Positions 51,826 through 60,845 of a stretch of DNA of 64,000 nt are shown here, piece by piece. Under the pieces are notes generated by a model that made no database searches, had not been told where the DNA came from, and was given only the letters and a program-made list of their open reading frames with translations. The translations under genes and the position numbers were made by a program. The DNA is from Nonomuraea typhae (GTDB lineage Bacteria; Actinomycetota; Actinomycetes; Streptosporangiales; Streptosporangiaceae): assembly GCF_009760925.1 (NCBI RefSeq), contig NZ_VRLV01000002.1, positions 1,054,001 to 1,118,000 on the forward strand. The letters run 5' to 3'. Each line of letters begins with the position of its first letter. Within the stretch, counting starts at the first letter, position 1.

Positions 51826-51940
51826 TGGTGCGTGTGGGCCTGCTTGGGGCGCGTGGGTGGGTGGGCCTGGGCACACATCCGGATATATGGGTTTGTGCGG
51901 GGGTTTGCCCCGTGCGTGGATCAGGGTGGGCGGCGCTAGC

Positions 51941-52696
51941 ATGCCGGGCATGCAACCTGTGCGGGACTTCTTCGCCGGCGTCGGCTTCTTCTTCCAGGGC
52001 CTGGGATGGGTGGCCCGTCATGGCCGCTGGTGGCTGTTCGGGCTGATCCCCGCGCTGATCGCGTTCGCCATCTATGTGGCGGCGCTGGTGTACCTGGGCA
52101 ACAACGCCATGGAACTGGCCGACTGGATGACGCCGTTCGCCGACTCGTGGGGGTGGCGGGACGCGTTCCGGGTCATGATCGCGATTGTGATCTTCGCGGG
52201 CGGGCTGGCGCTGGCGGTGGTGACGTTCACGGCGGTAACCCTCGCCATCGGGGAGCCGTTCTACGAGAAGCTGTCGGCCGCCGTGGACCCGCTGCCCGGC
52301 GAGGTCGAGCAGCCCTGGTGGAAGTCGATCCCCCGGTCGATCAAGGACAGCCTGGTGACGCTGGGCTGGGTGCTGATGTTCACGATCCCGCTGTTCTTCC
52401 TGGGCTTCATCCCGGTGGTCGGCCAGACGGTGATCCCGGTGATCGGTGCCGCCATTTCCGGATTTTTCCTGACAGTGGAGCTCACCACGCTCTCCCTGGA
52501 ACGCCGGGGCCTGATCCGCAGGCAACGCTTCGCCGTACTCCGCGCCAGCAAGCCCTCCGCGCTGGGTTTCGGGGTGGCGGTCTTCCTGCTGTTCCTGATC
52601 CCGTTCATCTCCGTGATCGCCATGCCCGCCGCAGTGGCCGGCGCCGCCCTCCTGGTCCGCGACCGCCTGTCCCCGGCCCCCACCGAGGCACCCTGA
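51941..52696 (+). CDS. EI24/CysZ-like membrane protein
   Basis: A 251-residue integral membrane protein with about five to six hydrophobic helices (WWLFGLIPALIAFAIYVAALVYLG, VMIAIVIFAGGLALAVVTFTAV, LFFLGFIPVVGQTVIPVIGAA, VAVFLLFLIPFISVIAMPAAVAG). The pattern matches the EI24-domain family, which includes CysZ sulfate transporters; whether this one carries sulfate is unknown. ATG 51941 or 51950 may be used. The TGA begins a tandem-repeat array. Confidence 0.82.
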   Translation: MPGMQPVRDFFAGVGFFFQGLGWVARHGRWWLFGLIPALIAFAIYVAALVYLGNNAMELADWMTPFADSWGWRDAFRVMIAIVIFAGGLALAVVTFTAVTLAIGEPFYEKLSAAVDPLPGEVEQPWWKSIPRSIKDSLVTLGWVLMFTIPLFFLGFIPVVGQTVIPVIGAAISGFFLTVELTTLSLERRGLIRRQRFAVLRASKPSALGFGVAVFLLFLIPFISVIAMPAAVAGAALLVRDRLSPAPTEAP

Positions 52697-52896
52697 CCGG
52701 AACGGCCAGTCAGCTGGCCAGAGAACGACCCAGAGGCCGGCCAGAGCGACTCACAGGTCGACGAGAGCGACCCAGAGGTCGGCCGGAGCGACCCGCAGGT
52801 TGACCGGGGCGGCCACAGGTCGGCCGGAGCGACCCGCAGATTGACCGGGCGGCCCACACGTTGACCGGGCGGCCCGCAGATTGACCGGAGGCGCCC
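52694..52896. repeat. Degenerate ~20-22-nt tandem repeat array
   Basis: About eight imperfect units with the theme GACCCGCAGRTTGACCGG, alternating AGGTCGGCCGGAG and TTGACCGGGCGGCC forms, start at the stop codon of the EI24-like gene. It occupies most of the 301-nt gap before the DUF4192 gene; no coding frame there looks real. Confidence 0.75.
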
Positions 52897-52997
52897 AGGG
52901 GACCTTATCCACAACCCCGCAGCGCCGTACGCACCCTCATCCCCAGAACCCCGTTCGCCCCCTCAAGGGCCGCCCGACCCCGGGCACCCTACAACGC

Positions 52998-54062
52998 ATG
53001 ACCCCCGAGCCCTACCTCACCCTCGTCAGCCCTGCCGACATCCTGTCCGCGATCCCGTACTTGGTCGGCTTCCACCCAGCCGAAAGCCTGATCGTGATCG
53101 GCATGGCCGAGGACCAGATCCAGATCGCCGCCCGCTGGAACCTCCCGCTCCCGCCCGACGCCCTGACCCCCCTCCTCCCCGTCCTGGAGCGGGAGAAGAT
53201 CACCGAATTGATCCTGGTCGGCTACGGCCCCGGCCCCTTGGTCACCCCGGCCATAGACAAAGCCCGGACCCTGGCCACAAGAACCGGCGTGAAGGTGGCC
53301 GAAGCCCTAAGAGCAGAGCACGGCCGCTACTGGTCCTACGTGTGCGACCGCCCCGAATGCTGCCTGCCGACCGGCACCCCCTACGACCCGACGTCCAGCC
53401 CAGTGGCCGCGCAAGCCACCGTCCACGGCATGGTCGCCCTCCCCAGCCGCCAAGCCCTGGAACGCACCATCGCCCCCTTCCCGGGCCCGGTCCGCATGTC
53501 CATGCGCACCGCCACAGCCAGCGCAATAGCGGACGTAAGATCCCGCCTATCCCACTCGACAGACGTAGAAGCCTTCGCCCGCACGTTCGTGGCCGAGGGC
53601 TTGGTCCGCGTACGCTCCGCCATCGCCGCCCAAGCGGCCGGCAGGCGCCTGGACGACACCGAAGCCGCCAGGCTGGGCCTGGACCTCACGGTCATCAGAG
53701 TCCGTGACGAGGCCTGGACCTTGATCGACGACGCCCACGTCCCTCTCTGGAAAGACCTCACCCGCAGGCTGGAACCCCGCTTCGTCCCCGCCGCCGCGTC
53801 CCTCCTGGCCATGTCGAGCTGGCGGGCAGGCGACAGCGTCCTGGCGGTCATAGCCCTCGAACGCGCCCTGACCATAGACCCCGCCTACTCGATGGCCAAC
53901 CTCTTGATGCACGCCCTGCAACACCTGCTCTCCCCCGCCATGCTCCGGGGCCGCCTCCCCACCCCCGCCGAACTGGAGACCGCCATGGGCACTCCCAAGG
54001 CCGCCTGGCTCCTCCCCTTGACCACCCTCCTGGACGACCCCCAGGAATCCGCCACGGCCTGA
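52998..54062 (+). CDS. DUF4192 protein
   Basis: A 354-residue actinobacteria-specific protein (MTPEPYLTLVSPADILSAIPYLVGFHPAESLIVIGM...). The N-terminal part is the conserved DUF4192 signature. The C-terminal ~110 residues are helical (SSWRAGDSVLAVIALERALTIDPAYSMANLLMHAL) like a TPR pair. It is cytosolic; function unknown. The frame is open upstream but through repeat DNA, so ATG 52998 is preferred. No Shine-Dalgarno is evident. Confidence 0.88.
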   Translation: MTPEPYLTLVSPADILSAIPYLVGFHPAESLIVIGMAEDQIQIAARWNLPLPPDALTPLLPVLEREKITELILVGYGPGPLVTPAIDKARTLATRTGVKVAEALRAEHGRYWSYVCDRPECCLPTGTPYDPTSSPVAAQATVHGMVALPSRQALERTIAPFPGPVRMSMRTATASAIADVRSRLSHSTDVEAFARTFVAEGLVRVRSAIAAQAAGRRLDDTEAARLGLDLTVIRVRDEAWTLIDDAHVPLWKDLTRRLEPRFVPAAASLLAMSSWRAGDSVLAVIALERALTIDPAYSMANLLMHALQHLLSPAMLRGRLPTPAELETAMGTPKAAWLLPLTTLLDDPQESATA

Positions 54063-54280
54063 CCACCCCGCAGCACCCACAACACCACTCCACCGCCCGA
54101 ACACTAAGACCACAGCCATGCACAAACGGGACCCCTGCCAACACCCACGCCACCCAGAACTCATCCGGCGACATGCGCCGCACAGCAACACACGCTCTCC
54201 GAGACAGCCACCCCCTGACGCAGAGGTTGGGACGAAGGCACAGAGGTGGTGGGCCACGGGCGGCGGCGTGGACAGGGGCG
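54063..54280. other. Intergenic region without recognisable gene
   Basis: The left part of a 490-nt gene-free stretch between DUF4192 and the next gene. Open frames here are short and lack codon bias or ribosome-binding sites. The remainder holds the 20-bp repeat array and a G-rich tail (54421-54552). Confidence 0.6.
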
Positions 54281-54420
54281 CGGACCAGGAAGCGCAGACG
54301 CGGACCGGGAAGCGCAGGTGTGGACCGGGAAGCGCAGGTGTGGACCGGGAAGCGCAGGTGTGGACCGGGAAGCGCAGGTGTGGACCGGGAAGCGCAGGTG
54401 TGGACCGGGAAGCGCAGGTG
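54281..54420. repeat. 20-bp minisatellite, seven copies
   Basis: Unit TGGACCGGGAAGCGCAGGTG. Five perfect copies occupy 54321-54420, one copy with a single mismatch is at 54301-54320, and a degenerate one is at 54281-54300. Copies directly abut with no spacers, so this is not a CRISPR array. 20 is not a multiple of 3, so reading frames through it change every unit. Confidence 0.95.
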
Positions 54421-54552
54421 TGGGCAGGGGGGCATAGGCGTGGGCAGGGGGCAGGGGGCGTGGGGCGTGGGTAGGGGGCGCGGGGGCAGGGGGCGCGGAA
54501 ATGGAGCGGGGCGTGGCGGAAGGGAATGGGAGAACCCTGGAGACGGGGCGGC

Positions 54553-54900
54553 CTACAGTTCGGGGCGCCCTTCCTTCCGGCGCCGTTCGTTGTAGGCCCG
54601 CATCCGTGGCGGATATCCAGTGAGCTGTACGTCGTAGACAGGCAACGCGAGGTCCCGCGCTACCTTGTGGATCACGGCAGGAGAGCCAACCCGTCTCCGT
54701 GTCCACTCTCCATCGTCGGCCACGGCCACGGCGGTGGTGTCGGTGGCAAAGGTCTCCGGTTCGACATAGAACTCAACACCACGCCGGGACTTGGCGAAGT
54801 CGATGAGCGCTTCGATGTCAGCATCTGTCGCCTCACGGTCGAACTTGGCGACCTTCGGCCCGCGCAGACGCCGGAGCCCATAGCGGTCTCGCCATCTCAT
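54553..54900 (-). CDS. Hypothetical protein (115 residues)
   Basis: The product MRWRDRYGLRRLRGPKVAKFDREATDADIEALIDFAKSRRG... is soluble and charged, with an ending rich in Arg/Glu (RAYNERRRKEGRPEL). I do not recognise the family. ATG 54900 has AAGGA 6 nt upstream and a TATAAA just before that, in a locally A/T-rich stretch that looks like a promoter. Codon bias supports a real gene. Divergent from the DUF1707 gene. Confidence 0.7.
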   Translation of the reverse strand: MRWRDRYGLRRLRGPKVAKFDREATDADIEALIDFAKSRRGVEFYVEPETFATDTTAVAVADDGEWTRRRVGSPAVIHKVARDLALPVYDVQLTGYPPRMRAYNERRRKEGRPEL

Positions 54901-55032
54901 AGTTCCTTTTTATATCCGTTCCGCGCCCGTCGCGTCGGGGCTGTTCTAAGGGAGACATCGGGGTTCCTCCCGATCCATACCCAAGAAGAACAGGGCACCA
55001 TAGGGGCAGAGCGCCCTGAACTAAGGAGAGGC

Positions 55033-55641
55033 ATGGCAGCGATGACAGGGGCATCCACGTATCCGGGCAGCCCCGGACAGGTGCCGCAGGCCAACATGCG
55101 AGTGACCAATCAGGACCGCGAGCACGTGGTGGAGCACGTCAAGGCCGCCTACGCCGAGGGCAGGTTCGACAAGTTCGAGTTCGACGACCGCCTCGAACGC
55201 GCCATGACCGCCCGCACCCATGGCGACCTGATGCCGATCATGACCGAGCTGTACGGCTCCCGCCCCTCGGCCCACCTCCGCGACTCCCTGCGGCCGACCA
55301 CCGCCCCACCCCGAGTTTCCGCACCCACGGAAAGCAACGAACGCCTGGGCGCCTCAGCGGCCCACCTCCTGGCCTTGGTCGGCCTCCCGGTGATCGGCCC
55401 GTTGATCCTCTTGCTGACCGGCGGCAAAACCTCGCCGTTCATCCGCCGCCACGCCTTGGAGTCCCTGAACTTCCACCTAACGGTCACGGGCGCCACGCTC
55501 CTGCTCCCGTTCACGATCATCGGCGTCATCCTGATCCCGTTCATGTGGATCGCCGCCGTCGTCCTCTCGATCGCCGGCGGTGTCTCCGCCCTGGCCGACC
55601 GCGACTTCCAGTACCCCTTGACCGTCCGTCTCGTCAAGTAA
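55033..55641 (+). CDS. DUF1707-DUF4870 membrane protein
   Basis: A 202-residue protein. A short N-terminal DUF1707 domain (VTNQDREHVVEHVKAAYAEGRFDKFEFDDRLERAMTARTHGDL, about 22-70) is common in actinobacterial regulators and membrane proteins. A DUF4870 part with three hydrophobic helices follows (AAHLLALVGLPVIGPLILLLTGG, LTVTGATLLLPFTIIGVILIPFMWIAAVVLSIAGG). AAGGAG precedes ATG 55033. Function unknown; probably a small membrane protein with cytosolic N-terminus. Confidence 0.88.
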   Translation: MAAMTGASTYPGSPGQVPQANMRVTNQDREHVVEHVKAAYAEGRFDKFEFDDRLERAMTARTHGDLMPIMTELYGSRPSAHLRDSLRPTTAPPRVSAPTESNERLGASAAHLLALVGLPVIGPLILLLTGGKTSPFIRRHALESLNFHLTVTGATLLLPFTIIGVILIPFMWIAAVVLSIAGGVSALADRDFQYPLTVRLVK

Positions 55642-56110
55642 CCGCCGACGCTCCACTGACGTAGGGGCAAGCGCCTACCTCGCGACCCGTAGCCGCAACG
55701 GCCAGCGCCTGCCTCGTGGCCCGTCGGCGTGGCGGCAAGCGCTTGAAACAGCCAGCCTGCGCGACGGGCCACGGTCCGACGTGCCGCACGGCAGAGCGCC
55801 GCGTGACCGGTCCATCCGGTAGACACCACGTGTCCGGTCCACCCGATAGAACGCCGCGCGACCGGTCCACCCGGTAGACGGCCGCGCGAGCAAGACGTGC
55901 GGCGGAGCATCCCCAACCGGCCTTCAGAGCATCACCCCAACCGGCCCACGACAGAGCGCTTCCGGACCGGGGCCGGCGCGACAGGAGTGCTACGCGGCGA
56001 GACCGTCCCGCTAGGGGTGCTGCCTGGCCAGTGGGACAGGGCGGTGCCTGGCCGGGGGGCAGGGTGGTGCCCAGGCTGCCGGGGGCTGACTGGGTGGTGG
56101 GGTGGGGTGG
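55642..56110. other. 469-nt intergenic region with repeats
   Basis: No convincing gene. It contains two ~34-nt similar segments at 55670-55740 (AGCGCCTACCTCGCGACCCG / AGCGCCTGCCTCGTGGCCCG), the 28-nt triplicate described separately, and a G-rich stretch before the RlpA-like gene. Confidence 0.6.
55802..55884. repeat. Three tandem ~28-nt repeats
   Basis: Units at 55802-55828, 55829-55856 and 55857-55884 share the core CCGGTCCACCCGGTAGA with a few substitutions. Minus-strand frames through it give WTG-rich nonsense and are not real genes. Confidence 0.75.
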
Positions 56111-56914
56111 TTATCTGGCCAGGACCTCGTACTTGACGGTCATCACGCCTGCGCCGGTGTTGCCGATGCGGTCGAAGGCGGCCTCGGACAGGTCCAGGCA
56201 GCGGCCGCCCACGTAGGGACCGCGGTCGTTGATCCGGACCGTCACCGACTCGCCGCTCGACGGGTTGGTGACGCGGACCCGGCTGCCCAGCGGCAGCGTC
56301 TTGTGGGCGGCGGTCATGGCGGAGGGGTTGAAGCGTTCGCCGCTGGCGGTCATCTGGGGTTCGCCGTAGAAGGAGGCGCCGCAGGTTCCCGAGGAGACGA
56401 CGCGGGCGCGTGGCTTCGAGGTGGGCTTGGCCTCGGCCTTGGGGGCGGGCTTGTCCGCGGGCGGCTTGGTGCTGGACGGGCCGGTTTTCGATGGGGTGGC
56501 GGCCCCTGTGGTGGAGGGGGTGTCGCCTGCCGGCGCCGAAGGGCTGCCACCTGCCGGCGTCGAGGGGGTGCCGCCTGTGGGTGCCGAAGGAGCGCCTCCG
56601 GCGGGAGCTTCGGTTGCGGCTGAGGGGGCGCCTCCGGCCGGGGCGCCGGGGGTGGGGGCGGCTCCTGCGGCTCCAGCGCCGCCGGTACCGCCGGCGGCTC
56701 CGGCGGCTCCTGTGCCCCCTGCGGGGGCTGGGGGGAGGTTCATGGCTCCGGCTCTGCTGGCTTCGTTACCGTTGGTAACCGCTGCCCAGGCCGTGGTCGA
56801 GGCGACCGCGAGTACGGCGGCGCCGGCGGCCACGGTGGCCCAGCGGCGCCGGGTGGAGGCGGGCGGACGGGTTGAGGTGTTTTCGCGGGCGGGCTTGGCC
56901 GAATGCTGACCCAA
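56111..56914 (-). CDS. Secreted RlpA-like double-psi beta-barrel protein
   Basis: A 267-residue protein. An N-terminal signal/anchor helix (WATVAAGAAVLAVASTTAWAAV, about 25-46) is followed by a long Gly/Ala/Pro/Thr-rich linker with GGAPSAP-type repeats. A C-terminal DPBB domain has CGASFYGEPQMTASGERFNPSAMTAAHKTLPLGSRVRVTN and VRINDRGPY. RlpA-like domains bind or cleave cell-wall glycan strands; here it lacks a SPOR domain. Such proteins in actinomycetes act in wall remodelling. The upstream 313 nt contain a CRP-like palindrome. Confidence 0.85.
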   Translation of the reverse strand: MGQHSAKPARENTSTRPPASTRRRWATVAAGAAVLAVASTTAWAAVTNGNEASRAGAMNLPPAPAGGTGAAGAAGGTGGAGAAGAAPTPGAPAGGAPSAATEAPAGGAPSAPTGGTPSTPAGGSPSAPAGDTPSTTGAATPSKTGPSSTKPPADKPAPKAEAKPTSKPRARVVSSGTCGASFYGEPQMTASGERFNPSAMTAAHKTLPLGSRVRVTNPSSGESVTVRINDRGPYVGGRCLDLSEAAFDRIGNTGAGVMTVKYEVLAR

Positions 56915-57080
56915 GGGAGACCACAGTCCTAGATAGGGGACAGGACAGGGAAAGGCCAGGCGGAGAGGGGTGTGGGGGCGTGCCGGTGCCGTTCCCTGCG
57001 GGGCGGGGCGGCGCTGCGCCCCGGCGATTCCGCGAACATACGCGACAAAGGCCGAGCAAAGGCAACTTAATGAGTCAAGT

Positions 57081-57096
57081 AGTGATATATCTCACT
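57081..57096. promoter_or_regulatory. CRP-like palindrome GTGA-N6-TCAC
   Basis: AGTGATATATCTCACT contains GTGATATATCTCAC, fitting the CRP/FNR consensus GTGA-N6-TCAC with one mismatched pair in the centre. It lies in an A/T-rich island between the divergent RlpA-like and ATPase genes, 167 nt from the former and 132 nt from the latter. The rest of 56915-57227 shows no gene. Confidence 0.5.
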
Positions 57097-57227
57097 TTGA
57101 TCACATCTTTACCTTGCCTTGAAAGAGTACGCGGTTGATCTTCCGAAGTCCGGGAAATTCGGTAAATCACGCTCCGTGATCATTATGGGAGTCCGGAGCC
57201 CAGGCGGCGACGCCGTACCCTGGCACG

Positions 57228-58406
57228 GTGATGACCACGCTCGCCGTCGAGAACTACCGGTCGCTGCGCCGCCTCTACGTGTCCCTGGCGCGGCTCAACG
57301 TCGTGACCGGCGCCAACGGCAGCGGCAAGTCCAGCCTCTACCGGGCCCTGCGCCTGCTGGCCGACTCCGCCCGCAACGGCGCCGTGGCCGCGCTGGCCAG
57401 GGAGGGCGGGCTGGCCTCCACCCTGTGGGCGGGGCCGGAGAGCATCGGGCGCAAGGTACGCGACGGGACATACCCGGTGCAGGGCACCACGCGTTCCGCG
57501 CCGGTCAGCCTCAAGCTGGGGTTCGCCGGGGACGACTTCGGCTACGCCATGGACCTGGGGCTGCCCATTCCGGGCGGTGGGAGCGACGGGATGCCGTCGG
57601 CGTTCTCGCTGGATCCGGAGATCAAGGCGGAGGCCACCTGGGCGGGGCCGATTCTGCGCCCGGCCACGATGCTGGCCCAGCGGGGCGGCCCCGCCGTACA
57701 GATTCGTGATGGCGCGGGACGGTGGGAGTTCGTGCCGCACGACCTGCAGCCGTTCGACAGCATGCTGAGCGAGATGGCGGATCCGGTGCGCGCGCCCGAT
57801 CTGCTGGCGTTGCGGGAGCGGATCAGGTCGTGGCGCTTCTACGACCATCTACGCACCGACGCGCACGCGCCGGCCCGGCAGGCGAGGATCGGGACCCGCA
57901 CGCCGGTGCTGAGCCACGACGGCGGGGACGTCGCGGCGGCGCTGCAGACGATCCGCGAGATCGGCAACGCGAAGGCCCTGGACGAGGCGGTGGACCACGC
58001 CTTCCCCGGCAGCCGGGTGGAGATCGGCGTCGAAGGCACGCTGATGGAGCTCAGGCTCAGGCAACACGGGCTGCTGCGTCCGCTGGGCAGCGCGGAGCTT
58101 TCCGACGGCACGCTGAGGTACCTGCTGTGGGTGGCGGCGTTGCTGACGCCCCGGCCGCCGGAGATGCTGGTGCTGAACGAGCCGGAGACCAGCCTGCACC
58201 CGGACCTGCTCGAACCGCTGGGCGAGCTGATCGCCGCGGCCGCCGAGGAGACCCAGGTGATCGTGGTCACGCACGCCCAGCCGCTGGTCAAGGCGCTGCA
58301 GAAGCGTGAGGCGGCCACGATCGAGCTGGTGAAGGAGTTCGGCGAGACGGGCGTCGCCGGGCAGGGGCCGCTGGACGGGCCCAGCTGGAAGTGGCCGAAA
58401 CGCTAG
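57228..58406 (+). CDS. RecF/OLD-like AAA ATPase without nuclease domain
   Basis: A 392-residue SMC-type ATPase (AAA_21). It begins [37 protein letters not shown] (Walker A), has a signature-like [12 protein letters not shown], Walker [16 protein letters not shown] and a switch His in [10 protein letters not shown]. It lacks the C-terminal TOPRIM nuclease of OLD proteins and lacks RecF length or context, so repair or defence roles are open. Start GTG 57228 or ATG 57231. The stop overlaps the convergent ligase stop. Confidence 0.85.
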   Translation: MMTTLAVENYRSLRRLYVSLARLNVVTGANGSGKSSLYRALRLLADSARNGAVAALAREGGLASTLWAGPESIGRKVRDGTYPVQGTTRSAPVSLKLGFAGDDFGYAMDLGLPIPGGGSDGMPSAFSLDPEIKAEATWAGPILRPATMLAQRGGPAVQIRDGAGRWEFVPHDLQPFDSMLSEMADPVRAPDLLALRERIRSWRFYDHLRTDAHAPARQARIGTRTPVLSHDGGDVAAALQTIREIGNAKALDEAVDHAFPGSRVEIGVEGTLMELRLRQHGLLRPLGSAELSDGTLRYLLWVAALLTPRPPEMLVLNEPETSLHPDLLEPLGELIAAAAEETQVIVVTHAQPLVKALQKREAATIELVKEFGETGVAGQGPLDGPSWKWPKR

Positions 58407-59929
58407 AGCATGAGCGCGCGGACGGTGTCCACGGTGTCGGCCTCGTCGGGGCGTTTGTCCGGGCGGTAGCGCAGGACGCGGGCGAAGCGCAGGGCCATGC
58501 CGCCCGGGTAGCGCGGTGAGCGCTGGACGCCGTCGAAGGCGATCTCGACCACGAGCTCGGGCCGCAGCCGCACCGTCCAGCCGTCGGTGGGCCCGTCGGC
58601 GATCTGCAGGAACCGCTCGGTCTGCCAGGCCAGCAGCTCGTCGGTCAGCCCCTTGAACGTCTTGCCCAGCATGACGTAGCCGCCCTCCGGGTCACGGGCA
58701 CCCAGATGGAGGTTGGACAGCTTGCCCTCTCTGCGGCCATGGCCCCATTCGGCGGCCAGGACGACGAGGTCGAGCGTGTGCCGGGGCTTCACCTTGATCC
58801 ACCCGGCGCCCCGGCGGCCCGCGGCGTAGGGCGAGGTGAGGGTCTTGACCACCAGGCCCTCGTGACCGGCGCGGACCACGTCGGCGAAGAACGCCTCGGC
58901 CTTGGCCACGTCATCGGTGACCAGGCGCGGGGTGAGCAGGCCGGGCGGGACCGTGCGGGCCAGCGCTTCCTGGCGTTCGGAGTAGGGCAGGTCGAGCAGG
59001 TCGGCACCGCCCACGCGGAGGGCGTCGAAGAAGAACACGCTCAGCGGCGTCTGCTCGCGCAGCCGTGCCACGTCGAGCTTGCTGGCCACGCGGGAGGCGC
59101 TGACCTGGAACGGGTGCGGACGGCCGTCCGGCTGCAGGGCGATCACCTCGCCGTCGAGCACCAGGTCGTCCTCGGCCAGGCCGAGCACGGCTTCGACCAG
59201 CTCGGGAACCTGGGCGGTGATCTCGTCGAGCGTGCGGGTGAAGACGCGCACCACCTCGCCGGAACGGTGCGCCTGGACCCGGATGCCGTCGAGCTTCCAC
59301 TCCAGCGCGACCGGCTGCCCACCGGCCTTCTCCAGCGCCGCGGCCACGTTGGGGGCGCTGCCCGCCAGCATGGGCGCGACCGCCCGCCCCACCTCGAGCC
59401 GGAACGCGCGCAGGGCCTCGACCCCGCCGGACAGCGCCGCCGCCCCCACCGCGGGCAGCCAGCCGCGCAGGGTCAGCGCCCGCCGGACGTCGGCCGACGG
59501 GGCGCCGGACGCCTTGGCCACCGCCTCGATCATCACCCCGTCGAGCGCGCCCTGGCGCAGCTCGCCGCCGAGCAGCCGGGTCAGGAACGCCTGCTCCTGG
59601 CTCGTCAGCCCGGCGAACAGCTCGCTCACCAGATCCTTACGCGCGGCCTGCGAGCCCTGCCCGGCGACCGCCTTGATGCGGCTCAGCAGCGCGTCGACCT
59701 CGGTGAGGGTGGCGGTGGCGACCAGTTTGGGCGCGGGCGGGTCCTGCAGGCTCCGCCACCCCACGCCGACCTGCCGCTGGGGCAGCTCGCCCGACAGGTA
59801 GGAGATGGCGATGCGGGCCTCGTCGGGGCCGACCCTGCCGAGCAGCTCGGCCAGGTGGCCCACCTTCCCCAGGCGGGCTGACGTCCGCGTCACCGCCTCG
59901 GAGACCCGGACCACGTCGATCAATAGCAC
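58403..59929 (-). CDS. ligB: ATP-dependent DNA ligase, LigB type
   Basis: A 508-residue ligase with the domain order of mycobacterial LigB: an N-terminal helical DNA-binding domain, then the adenylation domain with the Lys motif [10 protein letters not shown], and the OB-fold. It seals nicks using ATP and is additional to the essential NAD-dependent ligase. I start at GTG 59929 ([23 protein letters not shown]), which aligns with the usual LigB N-terminus and length; upstream codons are weaker. Confidence 0.9.
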   Translation of the reverse strand: MLLIDVVRVSEAVTRTSARLGKVGHLAELLGRVGPDEARIAISYLSGELPQRQVGVGWRSLQDPPAPKLVATATLTEVDALLSRIKAVAGQGSQAARKDLVSELFAGLTSQEQAFLTRLLGGELRQGALDGVMIEAVAKASGAPSADVRRALTLRGWLPAVGAAALSGGVEALRAFRLEVGRAVAPMLAGSAPNVAAALEKAGGQPVALEWKLDGIRVQAHRSGEVVRVFTRTLDEITAQVPELVEAVLGLAEDDLVLDGEVIALQPDGRPHPFQVSASRVASKLDVARLREQTPLSVFFFDALRVGGADLLDLPYSERQEALARTVPPGLLTPRLVTDDVAKAEAFFADVVRAGHEGLVVKTLTSPYAAGRRGAGWIKVKPRHTLDLVVLAAEWGHGRREGKLSNLHLGARDPEGGYVMLGKTFKGLTDELLAWQTERFLQIADGPTDGWTVRLRPELVVEIAFDGVQRSPRYPGGMALRFARVLRYRPDKRPDEADTVDTVRALML

Positions 59930-59972
59930 AACGCTATGGTGCCGCACCTCGCCGACAAAACCCATCAGCCAT

Positions 59973-60066
59973 TACGGCAGGCCGCCCCCACACCACCCGC
60001 CGCCGTGCGCGGGCGCCGATCGTGGGGGTCGCTTCTCACGTCGGACGCATGCCCCGCCGTCACGGC
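59973..60066 (-). repeat. Dispersed palindromic repeat, copy B
   Basis: The inverted-orientation partner of 6431-6525, with a perfect 38-nt match at 60009-60046. It starts 7 nt after the methyltransferase stop and ends 43 nt before the ligB start. Both copies fold into the same long hairpin. Confidence 0.8.
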
Positions 60067-60072
60067 CGGACG

Positions 60073-60843
60073 TCACCCGGCGGCCGCGGGCTTGCGCGCC
60101 TCGAAGAGGTACCGGGTGGTCGTCGCCACGAAGGGCCCCTCCGATTCCAGCCGCTCGTGTAGCTCCCGGAGCCTGGGCAGGTACTGCTCGACCGTGAACC
60201 CGGGCACCATCCAGATCACCTTCCGCAGGAAGTAGATCACCGCCCCGATGTCGTAGAACTCGGTCCGCAGCCGCTCCAGCCGTACGTCGACCACCTCGAG
60301 CCCGGCCTCCTCCGCCGCGGCCGTGGCGTCGTCCGGGTGCCGTGAGCGCCGATCCTCCGCCGGCCGTGGCCCGAGGAAGTACTCGACCAGCTCGAACACG
60401 CTCTCCGGCCCCACCTGCTGCGACAGGTAGGCCCCGCCCGGCCGCAGCACGCGGGCGATCTCGGTCCACCACACGGTCACCGGGTGCCGGCTGATGACCA
60501 GGTCGAACGCGGCGTCGGCGAAGGGCAGCGGCGGCTCGTCGGCGTTGGCGACCACGACGCAGCCGAGCGGGTGCAGCAGGGCGGTGGCCTTGGCGAGGTT
60601 GGGCGGCCAGGATTCGGTGGCGGCCATCAGGCGGGGCAGCGGGGCGGCCCCGGCCAGGACCTCGCCGCCGCCGGTCTGGATGTCGAGTGCGGTCTCGGCC
60701 CGGGCCAGGCGCTCGCGGATGAGCCGCTGGTACCCCCAGGAGGGGCGGGCTTCGGTGGCGCGGCCGTCGAGCCAGGAGAAGTCCCAGCCTTCGACGGAGA
60801 CGGAGGACGCCTCGGCCACCAGTTCGTCGAAGGTGCGCGCCAC
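60073..60843 (-). CDS. SAM-dependent methyltransferase (class I)
   Basis: A 256-residue protein. A variant motif I ALDIQTGGGEVLAGA, the acidic and motif-II-like PLPFADAAFDLVISRHPV, and a post-motif LRPGGAYLSQQVG define a Methyltransf_11-type fold. The substrate is unknown. It is 2 nt from the upstream Maf gene, so co-transcribed with it. Confidence 0.85.
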   Translation of the reverse strand: MARTFDELVAEASSVSVEGWDFSWLDGRATEARPSWGYQRLIRERLARAETALDIQTGGGEVLAGAAPLPRLMAATESWPPNLAKATALLHPLGCVVVANADEPPLPFADAAFDLVISRHPVTVWWTEIARVLRPGGAYLSQQVGPESVFELVEYFLGPRPAEDRRSRHPDDATAAAEEAGLEVVDVRLERLRTEFYDIGAVIYFLRKVIWMVPGFTVEQYLPRLRELHERLESEGPFVATTTRYLFEARKPAAAG

Positions 60844-60845
60844 GG

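Noticed and set aside
54281..54420. CRISPR array
   Set aside because: Units abut without unique spacers and no cas genes are near, so it is a minisatellite.
56915..57080. Possible c-di-AMP (ydaO/yuaA) riboswitch before the RlpA-like gene
   Set aside because: Rpf-like wall genes in Streptomyces carry it, but I could not find its conserved GGGGTGAA-type segments here. A covariance-model search would decide.
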